A DNA stretch of 64,000 nt from Paenibacillus_AQ nitricinens. GTDB lineage: Bacteria; Bacillota; Bacilli; Paenibacillales; Paenibacillaceae. The stretch spans positions 5,580,001 through 5,644,000 of the forward strand of contig NZ_CP183948.1 of assembly GCF_052056485.1 (NCBI RefSeq). The letters run 5' to 3'. Below, piece by piece: positions 8,886-16,676 of the stretch. Every line of letters begins with the position of its first letter. Within the stretch, counting starts at the first letter, position 1. The position numbers and the translations under genes are program-made. The notes beneath the pieces were generated by a model. That model was given only the letters and a program-made list of their open reading frames with translations, was not told the origin of the DNA and did not search any database.

Positions 8886-9380
8886 TTAACGTAACGACTT
8901 ACTCTGTTGAATTTCATGTTCCTCAACATAATTTCTATACTTATTACCATTGTAGTAATTAAGAATGTCCTGATTAATCTCCGGATACAGTTGAATAGAG
9001 TGTAGCTCCGAAATAGGAACCCACGTTACACCAGTTTGCTTAGAATCTGGTGATTCGGGAAGTCTTGGATTTGATCCCGCTTTCAATTTACAACTAAATG
9101 TAACTCCTACTGAATGAGTATCCCCGTATATGTAATTACTTTTTGTAGGTTGATATTCGTAAACAAATGCAACGGGACCGACCTCTATCTCAACACAAGC
9201 CTCTTCTTTCGCTTCCCGTTTTACAGCTTCAATCAGTGTTTCTCCTGGCTCAAGGCCACCTGCTGGAAGATTGTAGTGCACGCCATCAAGATTGTCATTC
9301 TCAAACTCCACTAGTAAAATGGAACCCTTCTCAATTATTAATGCACCAGCGCGCAGTCTTATCTTTTCCAGAATAATCAC
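8886..9380 (-). CDS. Nudix hydrolase (164 aa)
   Basis: A Nudix box is visible around residues 41-63: GGLEPGETLIEAVKREAKEE, matching G-x5-E-x7-R-E-x-x-E-E, so the metal-binding glutamates are present. The Gly after the box is replaced (EEACVEI). The domain starts near residue 8 and ends near residue 140; the last 20 residues are charged. The start is GTG 9380 with a weak GGGAT upstream. Family knowledge: hydrolyses a nucleoside diphosphate linked to another moiety. The substrate cannot be predicted here. A second, broken Nudix gene lies next to it. Confidence 0.87.
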   Translation of the reverse strand: MIILEKIRLRAGALIIEKGSILLVEFENDNLDGVHYNLPAGGLEPGETLIEAVKREAKEEACVEIEVGPVAFVYEYQPTKSNYIYGDTHSVGVTFSCKLKAGSNPRLPESPDSKQTGVTWVPISELHSIQLYPEINQDILNYYNGNKYRNYVEEHEIQQSKSLR

Positions 9381-9456
9381 ATCCCATAGTCATTAATTTC
9401 TATATGGGATATTGTACCATTTAATGCTTCTAAGGGAAGAGTCTTTAATGGATCCT

Positions 9457-9870
9457 TTACAAGGATTGCATAACTTCTATAGCACTTTTAAGAGCGTTTC
9501 TGTCCCTTAATCGTCCTTTTTCTGGTACTGTCAGATTTATTAACTTAAATGCCTCTTCCTTGCTTACCCATCGAATTTCTTGTGTTTCATGATCAAAACT
9601 ATGTACTTCTCCTATAGGTCTTAATAAAAAATACTTAGTTATACATGTCTCTGATTCAAATGCCCCTGGGATCGGTGCGACAACTTCACAAACATACCCA
9701 GTCTCTTCTCTCACTTCTCACAATGCTGTATTTTCAGGAGATTGATCTTGAGGTTCGCTTCCACCTTTAGCAAAAGTCCAAGCGTAGCCTCCCCAAAATC
9801 CGCTAGGGCTTCTCATCAATACCTCACCAGCATTATTGATAACAATTCCTCCATAAGCGAGTTCACTCAT
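9457..9870 (-). pseudogene. Nudix hydrolase interrupted by one in-frame TGA
   Basis: Reading from ATG 9870 gives MSELAYGGIVINNAGEV... with a normal Nudix N-terminus (AWTFAKGGSEPQDQSPEN). The frame then meets TGA at 9718-9720, at the site where the Nudix box normally has Arg (TAL-stop-EVREETGY). Downstream the frame continues without further damage to TAA at 9457. Apart from this codon the 137-codon protein is complete, and a single C-to-T change (CGA to TGA) explains the stop. Either a very recent pseudogene or a sequencing error; the 3' part alone could not form a working box. Confidence 0.8.
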
Positions 9871-10005
9871 CTTTTATCCATCCCAACAAAAAAATAAATT
9901 CTGATTTAATCACACTATTCCATTAAAAATTCATATTCCCCTGATTCCTAGTTACTACCATCACATTCTGAGCTTAAAAAGCTCTGATTATCAATCTTTC
10001 TACTA

Positions 10006-11004
10006 TCACTTTATCTTTAATACGATCTTTCCTTTTGCCCGGCCCGATTCGGAATACTCCATCGCCTTTTGAGCTTCTTCAAATGAAAATATTTGATCAA
10101 TTACAGGCTTTATTTTCCCTGCTTCTATAAGCTCCGAAATGATCTCCAGTTGTCTGCCGCTAGGTTTCATGAACAAAAATCTGTATTTTACATTATATTG
10201 CTTTTCTAATTTTGTTAGCTTACGGGTAACCAATCGAAAAAGACTCGTTTTTATAAATCCAGACCCATATTCAATTCCGAAGCGTGCATTGGGCAGCCCA
10301 GAAACCGATACAATTTGTCCGCCTGGTTTGACTATTTTAAAAGCCTTTTCTAAGGTCTCGCCGCCAATCGTATCGAATACTCCATCATAATTTTGTAAGA
10401 CTTTATCAAATTGTTCTGTTTTATAATTAATTATTTGATCTGCCCCAAGAGATTTGACCAGATTAGCTCCAGCATTGCTAGTAGTTGTAGCCACATAAAC
10501 TCCCATCGCTTTGGCAAGCTGGATAGCAAAGGTCCCAACGCCGCCCGAACCAGCTTGAATCAATACCTTTTGCCCTGCCGATAGCTGTAATATATCATGT
10601 AATGCTTGATAGGATGTAAGCCCGACTAATGGGATTGACGCCGCCTCCTCAAAGGAAAGGTTTTGAGGCTTTAAGGCTATATCGTCCTCATATATGGAAA
10701 TATATTCTGCGAAGGTTCCAATTCTATTTTTTCTTGGCCGTCCGTATATTGCATCGCCTATTTTGAAGTTAGTTACTTTGTTTCCTACTTTGGTGACTAT
10801 ACCTGAAAAATCATTTCCTAACACAAGCGGCATATCGTATTTCAATAGCATACGAGTTTTGCCATCCCGCACCTTGAAATCGATAGGATTAATACTCGCC
10901 GCATGGATTTCTGCCAATACATCATAATCACCCACTGATGGTATTGGAATGTCTGCCATCAGAAGAGGACTTTTCCCGTATTTTTCAATGATCATCGCTT
11001 TCAT
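10006..11004 (-). CDS. NADP-dependent medium-chain oxidoreductase, quinone reductase type (332 aa)
   Basis: Start ATG 11004 is fixed by AATGGAGG eight bases upstream; the frame extends further but overlaps the regulator gene. The GroES-like N-terminus (SINPIDFKVRDG) and Rossmann motif AGSGGVGTFAIQLA around residue 145 define the zinc-independent quinone oxidoreductase branch of the MDR superfamily; zinc-binding Cys/His residues are absent. It probably reduces quinones or alpha,beta-unsaturated carbonyls with NADPH. The ArsR-family regulator gene ends 19 bases upstream, so the two form a regulator-enzyme unit. Confidence 0.88.
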   Translation of the reverse strand: MKAMIIEKYGKSPLLMADIPIPSVGDYDVLAEIHAASINPIDFKVRDGKTRMLLKYDMPLVLGNDFSGIVTKVGNKVTNFKIGDAIYGRPRKNRIGTFAEYISIYEDDIALKPQNLSFEEAASIPLVGLTSYQALHDILQLSAGQKVLIQAGSGGVGTFAIQLAKAMGVYVATTTSNAGANLVKSLGADQIINYKTEQFDKVLQNYDGVFDTIGGETLEKAFKIVKPGGQIVSVSGLPNARFGIEYGSGFIKTSLFRLVTRKLTKLEKQYNVKYRFLFMKPSGRQLEIISELIEAGKIKPVIDQIFSFEEAQKAMEYSESGRAKGKIVLKIK

Positions 11005-11023
11005 CAAGAAACCTCCATTTCTA

Positions 11024-11383
11024 TTAATATTGTTCCATAAATTCATCGAGATGGTTTATAAGATTTTTTAACACGCCTAATTTTGTTCTAACGTCCATAA
11101 AATAATAATTTTTAGAGCCTTCTTTCCTCACCATTATAATTCCGGCTTCTCTTAAGATTCTTAGATGATGGGAGACCGCTGGCCGTGAAAGATGTGTTTT
11201 TTCAGTAATCTCACCTACGCGTAATCCGTTCGTACAGGTAGTCTCCATAAGTACTGTAATAATGGATTGTCTTGTCTCATTACCAATAGCTAAAAAGACC
11301 TTCTGGCACATCTTGAAATCATCTTTGATGACTTCGACTTGTTGCTGCTTATTAATGATTCTCACCGCTTTCGTCTTGTTCAA
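11024..11383 (-). CDS. ArsR-family winged-helix regulator (119 aa)
   Basis: Residues about 25-100 form an ArsR-type winged helix: FLAIGNETRQSIITVL, recognition helix HLSRPAVSHHLRIL, and wing REAGIIMVRKEGSKNYYF. The metal-binding ELCVCDL motif is absent, so it does not look like a classical metal sensor. The start is uncertain: TTG 11383 is the longest option, GTG 11365 and ATG 11311 are possible. It lies immediately upstream of the oxidoreductase gene, which it probably represses together with itself. Confidence 0.83.
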   Translation of the reverse strand: MNKTKAVRIINKQQQVEVIKDDFKMCQKVFLAIGNETRQSIITVLMETTCTNGLRVGEITEKTHLSRPAVSHHLRILREAGIIMVRKEGSKNYYFMDVRTKLGVLKNLINHLDEFMEQY

Positions 11384-11497
11384 TCGTTTAACTTAGTGAA
11401 CCATTTGCTGACGAGTATGTCATAACAAGATATGCTCTGCAACCTTGGGAAAGAAAATCGAGATCACAAGTAAATTTTTTACATTTTCTTATTCCCA

Positions 11498-11662
11498 GCC
11501 CTCAAAGCAGAATTGTCGAAACATCTAAAATCGTATCAAGAACAATTGACGTTGAGTGAGCTGCCTGCACTTGAAGTACTGGTAAATAAGCTTATCGCAT
11601 GGATTGATTGGCTTATAAAAAATCGCCGTCCGACTCCCAATAGGGAACATGAACGGCGATAA
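11498..11662 (+). pseudogene. Orphan C-terminal coding fragment
   Basis: Fifty-four codons with good codon bias (ALKAELSKHLKSYQEQ, then LVNKLIAWIDWL) run to TAA 11660-11662. There is no ATG, GTG or TTG with a ribosome binding site, and the frame closes at TAA 11471-11473. It looks like the amphipathic C-terminal helices of a lost gene. Family not recognised. The last codons overlap a terminator hairpin, as expected for the true 3' end of a gene. Confidence 0.35.
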
Positions 11663-11667
11663 TTTTT
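11622..11667 (+). terminator. Hairpin terminator ending the orphan fragment
   Basis: ATCGCCGT (11622) pairs with ACGGCGAT (ending 11660), followed by AATTTTTGAG. This and the fragment before it are the only content I see in the 410-base gap between the ArsR gene and the hydrolase. Confidence 0.6.
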
Positions 11668-11794
11668 GAGTTATTCTATAAACGGCAGTTCAAAGTAAAG
11701 CCGATCTGCTCCACAAATCGATTAGGGAAGTTCCTCCAGTGTAATCTTGACGCTATATCAATTCGTACTTCAATTTTCGGATGTAGCTGTATTT

Positions 11795-12715
11795 TTAAAG
11801 GTTTTCTTTATAAAAGGCATTCAGTTTTTCAACAGCTAGTCTAACTGGTTCTGGTTGATCGTATAAGTCATAATGACTTACATTTTCAAGAATGAACAAG
11901 TCCTTTTTCGTTGACGCGGCTCTATTGTACAGTTCATGACCATCTTTGTATGAACCAAATGCACCTTGTTTATCACCTACAATAATTTGCAAAGGTTGTG
12001 TTAGCAACTCTTCAACGAAATGGAAAGCATCAAAACCTAGGACTGAAGCTAAACTGGTATATTTCAATTTATTTGGAGAGTTAGAGCTTTGCCCTCTAGG
12101 CGTTGTATAATAATCGACAGCTTCCACAATATCTATATCTGTTATACCTGCCTTCTCTCTTTCCGCTTGATTGCTAGGGATCCAATTCACTATCATTGGC
12201 TCAGCTCCACGAGCTTCCGCAGTACGTTGTTGACTAATGGCCTCCAAAGCTTTAATTGGATCGCCGCTTTCACGTTGTACACGCCCGATATTAGCTCCAA
12301 CGACAGTGCCAACTGCTTGTATACGACGCTCTGTCATTGCAGCATTTACAGCATAACCCCCTCCGGCACAAACACCTAATACACCAATACGGTTCTCATC
12401 AACAAAATCAAGTGTAGTCAGGTAATCTACGGCACAACGAATATCTTCAACACGCGCAGCCGGAACTTCAATATATCGAGGGTCACCTTCGCTTTCACCT
12501 TGATATGATGCATCAAATACAATCGTCACATATCCAAGTTCAGCAAGCTTCTCCGCATAGATACCTGCAGTTTGGTCTTTACAGCTACTTCCTGGATGAA
12601 CACAAACGATTGCGGGGTTATGTTTCTTATTTTCAGCATTTTCTGGCACATTTAGAATACCTGCAACTTTTAATCCATGCGCCATAAATTTAACTTTCTT
12701 TTTAATAACTAACAT
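11795..12715 (-). CDS. Alpha/beta hydrolase, dienelactone-hydrolase-like (306 aa)
   Basis: Start ATG 12715 has TAGGAGG eight bases upstream. The fold markers are clear: oxyanion region VCVHPGSSCKD, nucleophile elbow GVCAGGG around residue 125 with Cys in the nucleophile position as in dienelactone hydrolases, and a late acid/His pair (GDKQGAF; NVSHYDLYD). A cap-like insertion lies between residues 160 and 235. It resembles YcjY/DLH-type cytosolic hydrolases; substrate unknown. The divergent TetR gene and the operator-like repeats between them suggest control by that regulator. Confidence 0.85.
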   Translation of the reverse strand: MLVIKKKVKFMAHGLKVAGILNVPENAENKKHNPAIVCVHPGSSCKDQTAGIYAEKLAELGYVTIVFDASYQGESEGDPRYIEVPAARVEDIRCAVDYLTTLDFVDENRIGVLGVCAGGGYAVNAAMTERRIQAVGTVVGANIGRVQRESGDPIKALEAISQQRTAEARGAEPMIVNWIPSNQAEREKAGITDIDIVEAVDYYTTPRGQSSNSPNKLKYTSLASVLGFDAFHFVEELLTQPLQIIVGDKQGAFGSYKDGHELYNRAASTKKDLFILENVSHYDLYDQPEPVRLAVEKLNAFYKENL

Positions 12716-12747
12716 ATGTGGCCTCCTAATGGATGATTTAATATAAT

Positions 12748-12861
12748 ACACTTGAGTGTTTTATTACACCCGTGTATATTTAAAATACATTAGGACTATA
12801 ATGCTTTCAATGACCACATCTTTGTTTTCATGTAGTAATACACATTCTTTCAAATGTGTAT
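12748..12861. promoter_or_regulatory. Cluster of three inverted repeats, candidate TetR operators
   Basis: Three palindromes sharing ACAC...GTGT lie in the divergent intergenic region: ACACT-TG-AGTGT at 12748-12759, TACAC-CC-GTGTA at 12765-12776, and ATACACATT-N6-AATGTGTAT at 12838-12861. The first two lie close to the hydrolase start, the third just before the ribosome binding site of the TetR gene. Placement fits autoregulation plus control of the hydrolase. Confidence 0.6.
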
Positions 12862-12880
12862 ATTAAAAAGGAGTTTTCTT

Positions 12881-13435
12881 ATGAATAATCCAATAGATCG
12901 AAGAATCATAAAATCGCAAAAAGTAATTCAATCGACTTTTTTAACCATGCTGCTTGAGGATGGATTTGATAAAATTACAGTTAAAGCGATCACTGAAAAA
13001 GCCGACATTAGCAGAAAGACGTTTTATCTGCATTATGTCGATAAATATGATTTGCTGGATACTATCGTGAATAAACAATTAGAGGAATTAGGAGTCATTT
13101 GTGAGCAAAAAAAAGAGAAGGGTTTTATCGAGGGTACCGTGATTTGGTTCAATTATTTTGAGGAACATAAAGCTTTCTTTGCAGCTTTGTTTGCAAGTGA
13201 AAGTACCGTCTCATTTCGAAAACAGCTTCTGCAATTCATCATGCATCAACTCAATCTAAAAATAATTAAAATCAACCCTGAAAAAGAGGCAGAAATCCTT
13301 TTAAAGTTTTTAAGCATGGCTGTTCTAGGCATCGTAGAATCCTTTGTTCTGAATCAATTAAAAGCCAGCACAGAAGATACAGCAAAACAAGTGGGCGAAT
13401 TACTGGAGCAGAATATCGCGATGGCCTCACGTTAG
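12881..13435 (+). CDS. TetR-family regulator (184 aa)
   Basis: ATG 12881 has AAGGAG eight bases upstream. The N-terminal helix-turn-helix is typical (ITVKAITEKADISRKTFYLH, with the conserved FYLHY tail), and the rest is helical with a C-terminal ligand-binding domain of the TetR_C_7-like size. It faces the hydrolase gene across a 165-base intergenic region with three operator-like palindromes, so I infer that it represses that gene and itself. Ligand unknown. Confidence 0.88.
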   Translation: MNNPIDRRIIKSQKVIQSTFLTMLLEDGFDKITVKAITEKADISRKTFYLHYVDKYDLLDTIVNKQLEELGVICEQKKEKGFIEGTVIWFNYFEEHKAFFAALFASESTVSFRKQLLQFIMHQLNLKIIKINPEKEAEILLKFLSMAVLGIVESFVLNQLKASTEDTAKQVGELLEQNIAMASR

Positions 13436-13607
13436 TAGGCTGATGAAACTTAATTTTAATTTATTCCAATTCATATCTATCAAAAAATCCCCAAATTGCT
13501 TTAGGACTCCATATTCATATCGAACTAATAGCTATTGCTAAATCTATTCTGGTCATTTATATCAAAAATATGAAGGCCTGAAAAATACCAAATAACATGG
13601 ACGACTG

Positions 13608-13645
13608 GCCCTTTCCGCTAAAACGGCGGAGGGGGCTTTTGCTTT
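13608..13645 (+). terminator. Terminator after the TetR gene
   Basis: GCCCTTTCCGC-TAAAAC-GGCGGAGGGGGC followed by TTTTGCTTT. It lies about 170 bases past the TetR stop. The rest of the 13436-13769 gap shows no gene I can support. Confidence 0.75.
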
Positions 13646-13769
13646 CAGTAAGCAAAACCGTCCCACCAGATACTACATTATTTGGTGAACCCAGAATGCT
13701 TGGAGAATCCCGTGTGGGCTGATTTGCCCAAGCGGTGCAGTCCCCCGATATCTTAGGTTTAATTTTCGT

Positions 13770-13797
13770 TGTAACCTTCTAGCTACCTACCCGATCT
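13770..13797 (+). promoter_or_regulatory. Candidate ECF promoter upstream of the second sigma gene
   Basis: TGTAAC at 13770-13775 and CGATCT at 13792-13797, 16 bases apart, resemble the AAC-type -35 and CGT/CGA-type -10 of ECF promoters. The next gene encodes an ECF sigma factor, and these are commonly autoregulated. Match is to the general family pattern only. Confidence 0.4.
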
Positions 13798-13856
13798 AAT
13801 ATTTAAGTAACGTTACGAACATCCTAAGACTTTTAGTCAAGAAAGCAGGTAAATCT

Positions 13857-14390
13857 TTGCATATTAATCCTATTGTCGTCAAAGCCAAAGCTGGGGACCC
13901 AGAAGCATTCGTGCAGTTGATGCAGGAGATAGAGTTACCTTTATATAGAACTGCAAGGTCCATCGTCAACAAAGAAGAAGATTGTGCAGATGCCCTGCAA
14001 GAGACGATGCTTAAAGCCTTTAGGTCCATCCATACACTCAGAGAGCCCGCTTTTTTCAAAACGTGGATCTTCCGGATTCTGATTAATGAATGCAACAAAA
14101 TGATCAAAAACAACTCAAGAGCCCTCCCTTATGGAGAGCTTCCCGAAGTCCCTTCCATTTCCAAGGATTATGAGAAAATCGAAATATGGGATGCCGTTCA
14201 ACATCTTGAGGAGAATCTACGGATTGTCATTCACCTTCATTACCTACAGGACATGCCGATCAGTCAAATTTCCGACATTCTCGAAATTTCTACGGTAGCC
14301 GTGAAGACCCGGCTGCATCGCGCCCGCAAAAAGCTAAAGCATTCATCTCAATTCATTCAAGAAATGGAGTTGCGACATGGTAAACACTAA
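13857..14390 (+). CDS. ECF-type RNA polymerase sigma factor (177 aa)
   Basis: Start TTG 13857, with AGCAGG before it; no ATG fits better. Region 2 spans about residues 20-90 (CADALQETMLKAFRSIHTL, then FKTWIFRILINECNKMI) and region 4 about 115-165 (MPISQISDILEISTVAVKTR). It is close to the SigV/SigY type in length and layout. The gene overlaps the membrane protein downstream by 14 bases. That protein, of the DUF4179 type, is the expected anti-sigma factor. Probably responds to envelope stress, by family. Confidence 0.9.
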   Translation: MHINPIVVKAKAGDPEAFVQLMQEIELPLYRTARSIVNKEEDCADALQETMLKAFRSIHTLREPAFFKTWIFRILINECNKMIKNNSRALPYGELPEVPSISKDYEKIEIWDAVQHLEENLRIVIHLHYLQDMPISQISDILEISTVAVKTRLHRARKKLKHSSQFIQEMELRHGKH

Positions 14391-15546
14391 GTTAGAAGAA
14401 CAATTAAAGAGCTGCCAAAGCCTACTTCCCAATCAGTTATCGGATATTGCCCGCTCCAAGCTGAATGAGACTTACCAAATCATCAGGGAAACCGATAATT
14501 CCAATTCCCACGTTCAGAAAAAGAAAAATGTATCAAAATCTTTTAATAGATGGTGGATTTCCACTGCAGCCGCTGCAATTCTTGGAGTTACAGTCCTTGC
14601 TTCCGGCTTTGTATCGCCCGCAATGGCTGATGCACTCAAGCAAATTCCGGTTCTGGGACAAATCTATTCATTATGGGGCGAAAACAACGGAGATCCCGGT
14701 GTTCAACAAGCCGAGGATTTCATCACAAACGTAAACCAAAGCGTGACCCATGGCAATGTTACTATGAATATTCCAACGTTGTTATTTGACGGGACCCGGA
14801 TTCTTATGAACATAACCACTCCTGGAAACCGTCTGGCTTCGGAGCCCAATTCGCCGCCTTCAGATGCCAATAAAGGAGCGGTGGATAAGTTTGAGGTTCT
14901 CTATAAAGGCCAACCTCTGCTCTGGAGTTACGAACACATGGACGGTGAGACTGCTTCCAGCATAATGGTTCAGGTTTTGGACACTTATTATGAGCCGAGC
15001 ACGACAACACAGACTGTCCAGTTCCCTGATCAGTTTGACTTGACTGTAAATGTAACGTTAAAAGGCTACGATGCCCCGTTCGAATTCGTTCTGCCTGTCA
15101 CAAAATCAACGCCCGTTACCGCACTAACTTCAGAGGAAACCAAGCATCACGATAACATTAACTTGCAGATCAGTAAGGTGGAAATCACCCCAATCACAAC
15201 GCAGTTATCCATTGAGTACACAACCAAACCGGGCCAGAGCAAAGAAGAAATGCTTGCTTCTATCCCTTCGAAATATAAGGGTGCTAACGGAAGCGTCATC
15301 GCTCTTCAGTTTGACATTGTGGATGAACGTGGTGTTCAACTGAAGCCCATCGGTGCTCACCCCTTAAACGAATCTTATAATGTTCGTTTTGAGCCTTTCA
15401 AGACTATACCGAGTACCATAACCATCAAACCGTACTTAGTCGTTTCCGAAGGTCAAGCCCCAGCTGGGACTACAGGACTGTGGGAAGACAACAATATGGT
15501 CAAGGAATATATTCCTGAGCTGGAGACTATACTTTCGGTGCAATAG
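14377..15546 (+). CDS. DUF4179-type membrane anti-sigma protein (389 aa)
   Basis: An N-terminal cytoplasmic part of about 50 residues is followed by a single membrane segment (about 52-72, WWISTAAAAILGVTVLASG) ending in the hallmark SPAMADALKQIPVLGQIY of DUF4179 proteins. A long beta-rich extracellular part (80-389) follows. This family is always found next to ECF sigma factor genes, and here it overlaps the sigma gene by 14 bases. I infer that it holds that sigma factor at the membrane until an envelope signal arrives. The signal is unknown. Confidence 0.82.
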   Translation: MVNTKLEEQLKSCQSLLPNQLSDIARSKLNETYQIIRETDNSNSHVQKKKNVSKSFNRWWISTAAAAILGVTVLASGFVSPAMADALKQIPVLGQIYSLWGENNGDPGVQQAEDFITNVNQSVTHGNVTMNIPTLLFDGTRILMNITTPGNRLASEPNSPPSDANKGAVDKFEVLYKGQPLLWSYEHMDGETASSIMVQVLDTYYEPSTTTQTVQFPDQFDLTVNVTLKGYDAPFEFVLPVTKSTPVTALTSEETKHHDNINLQISKVEITPITTQLSIEYTTKPGQSKEEMLASIPSKYKGANGSVIALQFDIVDERGVQLKPIGAHPLNESYNVRFEPFKTIPSTITIKPYLVVSEGQAPAGTTGLWEDNNMVKEYIPELETILSVQ

Positions 15547-15598
15547 CATTTGTAAAAAGGACCTAATACTCCAGGAATAAAAGGGTGTGTAAACCTAC

Positions 15599-15634
15599 AA
15601 AAGACGAAGCCATAATTGGCTTCGTCTTTTGTTT
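15599..15634. terminator. Bidirectional terminator between convergent genes
   Basis: AAAAGACGAAGCCA-ATAAT-TGGCTTCGTCTTTT, a perfect 14-base-pair stem with A and T tracts on both sides. It serves the sigma/anti-sigma unit on the plus strand and the iron gene on the minus strand. Confidence 0.9.
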
Positions 15635-15674
15635 GATATTTAAATGAATTCAGATAGATTCAATTCCAATAAGG

Positions 15675-16676
15675 TTATTTAGATGAAGCCAGCTTCGATA
15701 TTTTGTCGGCAATATCTTCCGCTTGTAACAAGGAGGAGTAGGAATCTGCTGCAAAATATTTCTCCATATCAATCTCAATCACTCGATTATTTTTAACTGC
15801 ATCTAACATTTTCCATGTTGCTGGTAACTTAGGCGGCTGTTTGTCTTTCACAGTAAGGACAATGACATAGTCGCCTACATAATCATTTACGGTTTCCCAA
15901 GAAACTTCAACACGGCTCATTTCCTTATCAATGATTTCACTTTGAACTTTTGGAGTAGGTTTCATACCCAAAATATCGTAAGTAGCTCTGCCGCCTCTCT
16001 CCCCCTGATTACCAATGACCATTAAAAATTTCTCTACCGTGATATAATCTACGATAGAAATAGTTGCATCTTTTGCAATGGCATTTTTAATTTTTTCGCG
16101 GGCAGCTATTTTACGTTTTTCGAAACCTGCCACAAACTGTTTAGCCTCTTCTTCTCGATCAAGGATTTCTCCCATAGCTGTAATCTCTTCTTGAATCGTT
16201 GCGTATTTACTTGTATCAAATAATACGGTCGGTGCGATCTTAGAATAGTTACTATAAGCATCTTTATTCCAGGTTATGATGATGTCTGGCGCTAGCTCTA
16301 ATACTTTCTCAAAAGAAATACTTCCTTCTGCCCCTATGTCCTGTACTGTCTCATCTAAGAAAGGTTTGAGAAACTGAGAATACTCCAATTGTGTATTTGA
16401 TGCTCCAACCGGTATTACCCCAACTGCTAAGACTGGCCCCAAATCCCAATCAACTACAACACGTTGGGGATTGGCTGGAACATTAACATCCCCCATGACT
16501 GTTGTTATTTTCCGTAAACCCGTATTTTCAATGGCTTGATTGGAAGGCGTACTCTGTGTCGGTTCTACTATCTGATTGCTATTACGGCTAGTGCTCCCAT
16601 TTCCACAAGCTGAAAGTAACAGTGTAAACACAAGCATTAGCGTTAATCCTATTTTCGTTTCGGTCCCCTTAAACAT
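15675..16676 (-). CDS. Iron-siderophore ABC transporter substrate-binding lipoprotein (333 aa), internal start
   Basis: ATG 16676 has GAAGGAGAT seven bases upstream and a Fur box just before that, so this is the likely independent start. The signal peptide ends in a lipobox (LLLSACGNG, Cys near residue 25). The rest is a class III periplasmic-binding fold: ITTVMGDVNVPANPQRVVV, ISFEKVLELAPDIIITW, and a helical spine about residues 160-190. It matches FeuA/YfiY/YhfQ-like ferric-siderophore binders in length. No permease or ATPase genes adjoin it, so it must borrow a transporter encoded elsewhere. The AraC gene upstream probably controls it together with Fur. Confidence 0.87.
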   Translation of the reverse strand: MFKGTETKIGLTLMLVFTLLLSACGNGSTSRNSNQIVEPTQSTPSNQAIENTGLRKITTVMGDVNVPANPQRVVVDWDLGPVLAVGVIPVGASNTQLEYSQFLKPFLDETVQDIGAEGSISFEKVLELAPDIIITWNKDAYSNYSKIAPTVLFDTSKYATIQEEITAMGEILDREEEAKQFVAGFEKRKIAAREKIKNAIAKDATISIVDYITVEKFLMVIGNQGERGGRATYDILGMKPTPKVQSEIIDKEMSRVEVSWETVNDYVGDYVIVLTVKDKQPPKLPATWKMLDAVKNNRVIEIDMEKYFAADSYSSLLQAEDIADKISKLASSK

